A stretch of 64,000 nt of DNA from Paracyclopina nana (lineage: Eukaryota > Arthropoda > Copepoda > Cyclopoida > Cyclopettidae). This document shows, piece after piece, positions 60,502 through 64,000 of this stretch. Position 1 is the first letter of the stretch, and each line of letters begins with the position of its first letter. Location: positions 2,182,501-2,246,500 of the forward strand of contig JAGUCH010000002.1 of NCBI GenBank assembly GCA_019096065.1, written 5' to 3'. The notes under the pieces were generated by a model. It was given only the letters and a program-made list of their open reading frames with translations, did not search any database and had not been told where the DNA came from. The position numbers and the translations under genes are program-made.

Positions 60502-61893
60502 TCTTTGTTTTCCTTTCACTGACTGGGGCACCTTGGCATGTCCAAATTTTGTGTAGTACCAAAAGTCGTTTGACCACATTTATGGACTGTGTTTACTCAC
60601 CTACAGACGCGGAAATCTAACAGCGCGCAACCATACTAAAAAATTACATAAAAGGTTGCGTGACTTAACTGCAACGTTTGCGAGCTCACTGCACTTAAAT
60701 AAAACTTGATATCCGCACAATGCAAAATTACTTTGAGCAAAACAAGGCTTTGAAATGCAGTTATTTCCTCCTCAAGGTAACCAAGTTATCCATAAGTACT
60801 GTTGCTGATACGCTAAAAGGCAAAAAAAAACGAGGTGTGTCGTTCTCATGAATATTGCTCATTTTTCACAATGGATGACTTCAGAAATATAGCAACAGAA
60901 GGAAAAAAATCTTATTGATGCTCATTCGATTTCGTGCTTTTTCAGTTATTTTCAAATTAGCTTTGGGCCATTTTTCTTTCAATAGCTTTAGTTGCCTTGA
61001 ACGCCCACATATCGTGATTTGAAGAGCCCAAGGATGATGCCCCTATAATGGGTAGCTACTTAGTACTTTCAACTCTGCGAGAGGGAACGAGCCGGAAAAT
61101 CTAAGGCACTCACAGCTACTTTAAAAACGCTTGAAAAGCTATTTTCACCCCACTTTTGATGCCATTTGAAGCCACAATCACAGCCCCCAAAAATATCTTA
61201 TTTTTTACACAAATTGAAAAAGGACTTTTTCATATAATGATTCACAAAAAGGGTTGGTCTTGCATGATAAAGACAAGAATGACGGCTTGGCTAAATACTT
61301 TGGAGTTATGGTTGACTTGTGGCAATGTCCGATCCATCATGTCTTGAGTTAAGGTTATGTGGATGTGTGTGTGTGTGTGCGTGTGCATGATCTGTCCAAC
61401 ATCACCTGTGTTCCAAGATTCTTCGTGACTTTAAGCTGTTTTCGTGATTGTCAAATTTCTGCAACTGACTGTCAGCACTCGGGTAAGGCACAACATTAAT
61501 TGATTGATTTGTTTGCTTTGCTCGTTTCTCATCAATGTCAATTCAAGGTAGAAAATTGAGCGCAGAAAATCATAGAGGTGCATATATTATTGATAAGACT
61601 ATTTGCTTAGGATGTTACACTGTTTTTGCAGCTTTGTGGAGCCGCTTGCAGCATAAAAGTCAATTGCTTTTAGTCCTATTTTTGCGTCGTCTAAATTAGG
61701 GCCTAATAAAAGAGCTTCTTTACTGTTGGCAAAATTAAGTGGAGGTTAGTAGTTAGAACGAGATAAATATTATGCTGCAATATGTGTGTGAAATTTTAGC
61801 CTCCATTAAACTCAAGTGGCTTTTTTGCTTCGGAGAAAGTCTAACACGTGTTGCCCCAAATAGAAAGATAAATGATTCATTTTCAGACTGAAA
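60502..61893. other. Intergenic region with (GT)n microsatellite
   Basis: Between divergent genes. A GT/TG-rich run (about 61359-61388) is a simple repeat. No gene seen. It must hold the promoters of the ankyrin and FABP genes. Confidence 0.6.
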
Positions 61894-62553
61894 ATGGCAG
61901 TCTCCCTCACAGGAACATACAAGCATCACAAAAACGAAAACTACAACGACTACCTCAAAGCTTTAAGTAAGTAAACACGCTAGGCGCCACAAAATTCGTT
62001 AACCCTTCTAGCGTCTAGACTTCATGGCGCCGTTGGTAAAGAACTCAGCGTCAGCCTGGCGCCGTGTTAACTATATTTTTTCTTAGATATGGGGTGGTTC
62101 AAGAGGCACACCGCAAATTCATCACACCCCACTGTGGTAGTCACTGAGGGCTCATCAGGCACAGTCAATTTCAAACGCACTTGTGGCATCAAAACGATAG
62201 AGCAGACCATAAGTTTGGGTGAAGAGCACTCGGAAACTCTTCCAAATGGGGAAATTGCTCAGGTAAATAATGATAGCGTTTCACTGATGGCTTTTAGCAT
62301 GTCCTTTTTGCAATGCAGGGAATAACTGTGAGGGAAGGTGATTCGAATTTAATAACTCGGCTGGAATCTGCCAAATTGGGCAAAATGGAGATGATTCGGG
62401 AGTTTTCAAAAGAAGGCATGATTCTGGTGAGAGTTTTCTCTTTTCTCCAATTCGATGCAAAATTAACATTACACTTCTGTATGTCATTATTTCCAGTACA
62501 TCAAGCTACTTGATCGAGACTTTGAAGCCATCAGGCACTTTAAAAGATCTTGA
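61894..62553 (+). CDS. fabp: Fatty-acid-binding protein (calycin family)
   Basis: Four exons: 61894-61966, 62087-62262, 62319-62426 and 62497-62553; 137 aa, the normal family size. N-terminal LTGTYKHHKNENYNDYLKAL matches the FABP start (GTWKLxxSENFDEYxKALG). Strands such as PTVVVTEGSSGTVNFKR, then ISLGEEHSETLPNG and EMIREFSKEGMILYIKL, follow the ten-strand barrel, and the four-exon layout is the classic one for the family. It binds fatty acids or other small lipids in the cytosol. The usual C-terminal Arg-x-Tyr is replaced by a shorter end (RHFKRS). Confidence 0.85.
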
Positions 62554-62669
62554 AAAACTTACCCATCAATTGACTCTATTCAATCTGACAAAAATTCAAT
62601 ATTGTGAAAATCAGTATTTTTGCTATCTCTCATCATGTCAAAAGTTGTAACTAAATACAAGAAAGTAGT

Positions 62670-63888
62670 TCACAGTTTTGCAGCTAGAATTTGAACCATT
62701 TTCTCAGCGGAGTCCAGACATCCATCAAAGTTTGATTTGGCCGCAAATCCATCCCCACCAGCAATCAAAAGTGGATCTTCACATAAAACCACAGCATTAG
62801 GACAATCTGCAAATGGCGATGCCACTTGAGAGTAGCGCCATCTTTGACATTTCACTGACTTGGGCTCAGGCCAATCCGGATATTTTGCTTTGTAATGATT
62901 CACCAGGATGTCTTGCACTTGCTCCACAGGAGTGTCCACGTGCTTTTCGCCCCATATAGTATTGGTATGAAAAATCACAGAAGTGGGCTCATTTTGGGCC
63001 AAATTGCTTTTCAGGCCTGAGAGGGCCGCGTAGCAAAAAATGGGATCATCCTTGATGTAATCAGCAGCCACAGGATGATCCTGGCCAGTTAGTTGTATGC
63101 TTGGCTCAAAATTGTCATAAAAGAGAGCCAAGCCATATCGTGACGTGTACTTGACTTGGCCAAGCTGACTGTTCATGGATTCTTGCAAAATCTGGTCCAT
63201 GCCACCGAGTTGCAAAATTTGAGGCACTGGCATGGTCAAAAGAGCCACATCAAAGACTTCTTGTTCACCACTCTACATCGAGTTAATTTAATTTTTGAAA
63301 ATGAAGTCCAAGCAAATATAGCACATTAGATGATTACCTGAGTGGAAATTTGAAGTTTTTTGTCCTCAGTCAGCTTGATGTTATTGATATGCCTACCAAA
63401 GCACACTGGGCTTGCAGATTTGCCAAAAAAGTGCTTCACCAGTGAAGAAGTTCCTTTGGGAGCCACAAAATCCTGCTTTGGCCCAGACACCTTGAAATTC
63501 TCAATTTTTGAGCTCATTTTGGCTAAAATTCCCTTTTGCACAAGCTCATCATAAACCTGTCTGAAAGCATAATTTTTAAGGTAATTATTCATAAAAAATT
63601 AGTTTTATTTTACTTGTGCTTGGTTTCATAGCCTGGAGTCATGGTGATGTACTGTGCTCCCAAATCAGCAATGCAATTGGGGTTATTAGGGCTTCTTGAG
63701 GTTGACATTCTCCCACCAGCTCCTCTAGCCTTGTCCCATATAGAAAGTTGAACATTTTTGCTGCTGCACAACTTTTCAGCCATAAATGCAGAGGTGGCAG
63801 CACTGGTTAAACCACCCCCTACCACTAAAACCAACATTCATTTGAAATTAATTGAATTTATAAATTACTTACGCAATATTTTGGTCAT
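62670..63888 (-). CDS. rnls: Renalase-like FAD-dependent oxidase
   Basis: Four exons: 63873-63888 (16 bp), 63614-63824, 63338-63560 and 62670-63272; 350 aa, all in frame. The N-terminal Rossmann motif is LVGGGLTSAATSAF, with WDKARGAGGRMSTSRS (GG-doublet of amine-oxidase-type flavoproteins). Later stretches are LGAQYITM, FDVALLTMPVPQIL and a C-terminal ADCPNAVVLCEDPLLIAGGDGF, the FAD-closing region. This fits renalase, which oxidises faulty NAD(P)H isomers; other small amine oxidases are possible. The last part of the window beyond its start (63889-64000) is upstream DNA. Confidence 0.88.
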
Positions 63889-64000
63889 TTTATCTAGATT
63901 TGTTTTTGTTGTTTTGAAACTTGAAAGGTGACAGGGCTGGCAGAGTTACCAGACACCGCCAAATACTTTGAGAAACAGCCACACACAATACTCTGTGGTA

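Overview
The window is eukaryotic, from a metazoan and most likely an arthropod (a small crustacean would fit, but this is inference). Genes have many introns, mostly 50-200 bp with GT-AG ends, non-coding DNA is AT-rich, and the host proteins (theta-class GST, glutaminase with ankyrin tail, renalase-like oxidase, FABP, cytidine deaminase) are typically animal. About two thirds of the window is one mobile insertion with a second element nested inside it; the rest is a compact host gene cluster.

Positions 211-45760 are one LTR retroelement on the minus strand. It has 916-bp LTRs that look identical by eye (211-1126 and 44845-45760), TG...CA ends, a 4-bp target duplication CATG, a tRNA-Thr-type primer-binding site (44823-44841) and a polypurine tract at 1127. 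It carries gag (41024-43588), a very large pol (33021-41024, Ty3/gypsy-like reverse transcriptase and DDE integrase), and then an unusual extra cassette (23.6-32.9 kb) with an envelope-like glycoprotein, an unknown 384-aa protein, and plus-strand spliced units with their own TATA boxes. Without its passenger it is about 23.2 kb. Its 5' LTR lies 92 bp beyond the stop of the host cytidine deaminase gene.

Positions 1250-23604 are a 22.4-kb Polinton/Maverick inserted near the 3' end of the glycoprotein gene. It has inverted repeats starting TGTTGTATAGTACC and a 6-bp target duplication CGCGCC. It encodes the expected protein-primed DNA polymerase B, integrase, double-jelly-roll-type major capsid protein, packaging ATPase and capsid-like proteins. 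It also carries genes I would not expect: a TBP-like protein and a TFIIB-like protein side by side, a methyl-CpG-binding-domain (MBD) protein behind a TATA box, and two BIR-RING inhibitor-of-apoptosis (IAP) proteins, one beginning inside the terminal repeat. Together these look like a private kit for transcription initiation, chromatin reading and cell-death control. This is the main discovery candidate in the window.

From 45.8 kb to the end are host genes: cytidine deaminase (-), a secreted acidic protein (-), GST theta (-), a 3.5-kb gene-poor stretch, glutaminase (+), threonine dehydratase (-), a secreted ankyrin protein (-), a fatty-acid-binding protein (+) and a renalase-like flavoprotein (-). 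The elements are treated here as fossils: named and bounded, without listing defects. Splice coordinates were read by eye and may be off by a base or two.
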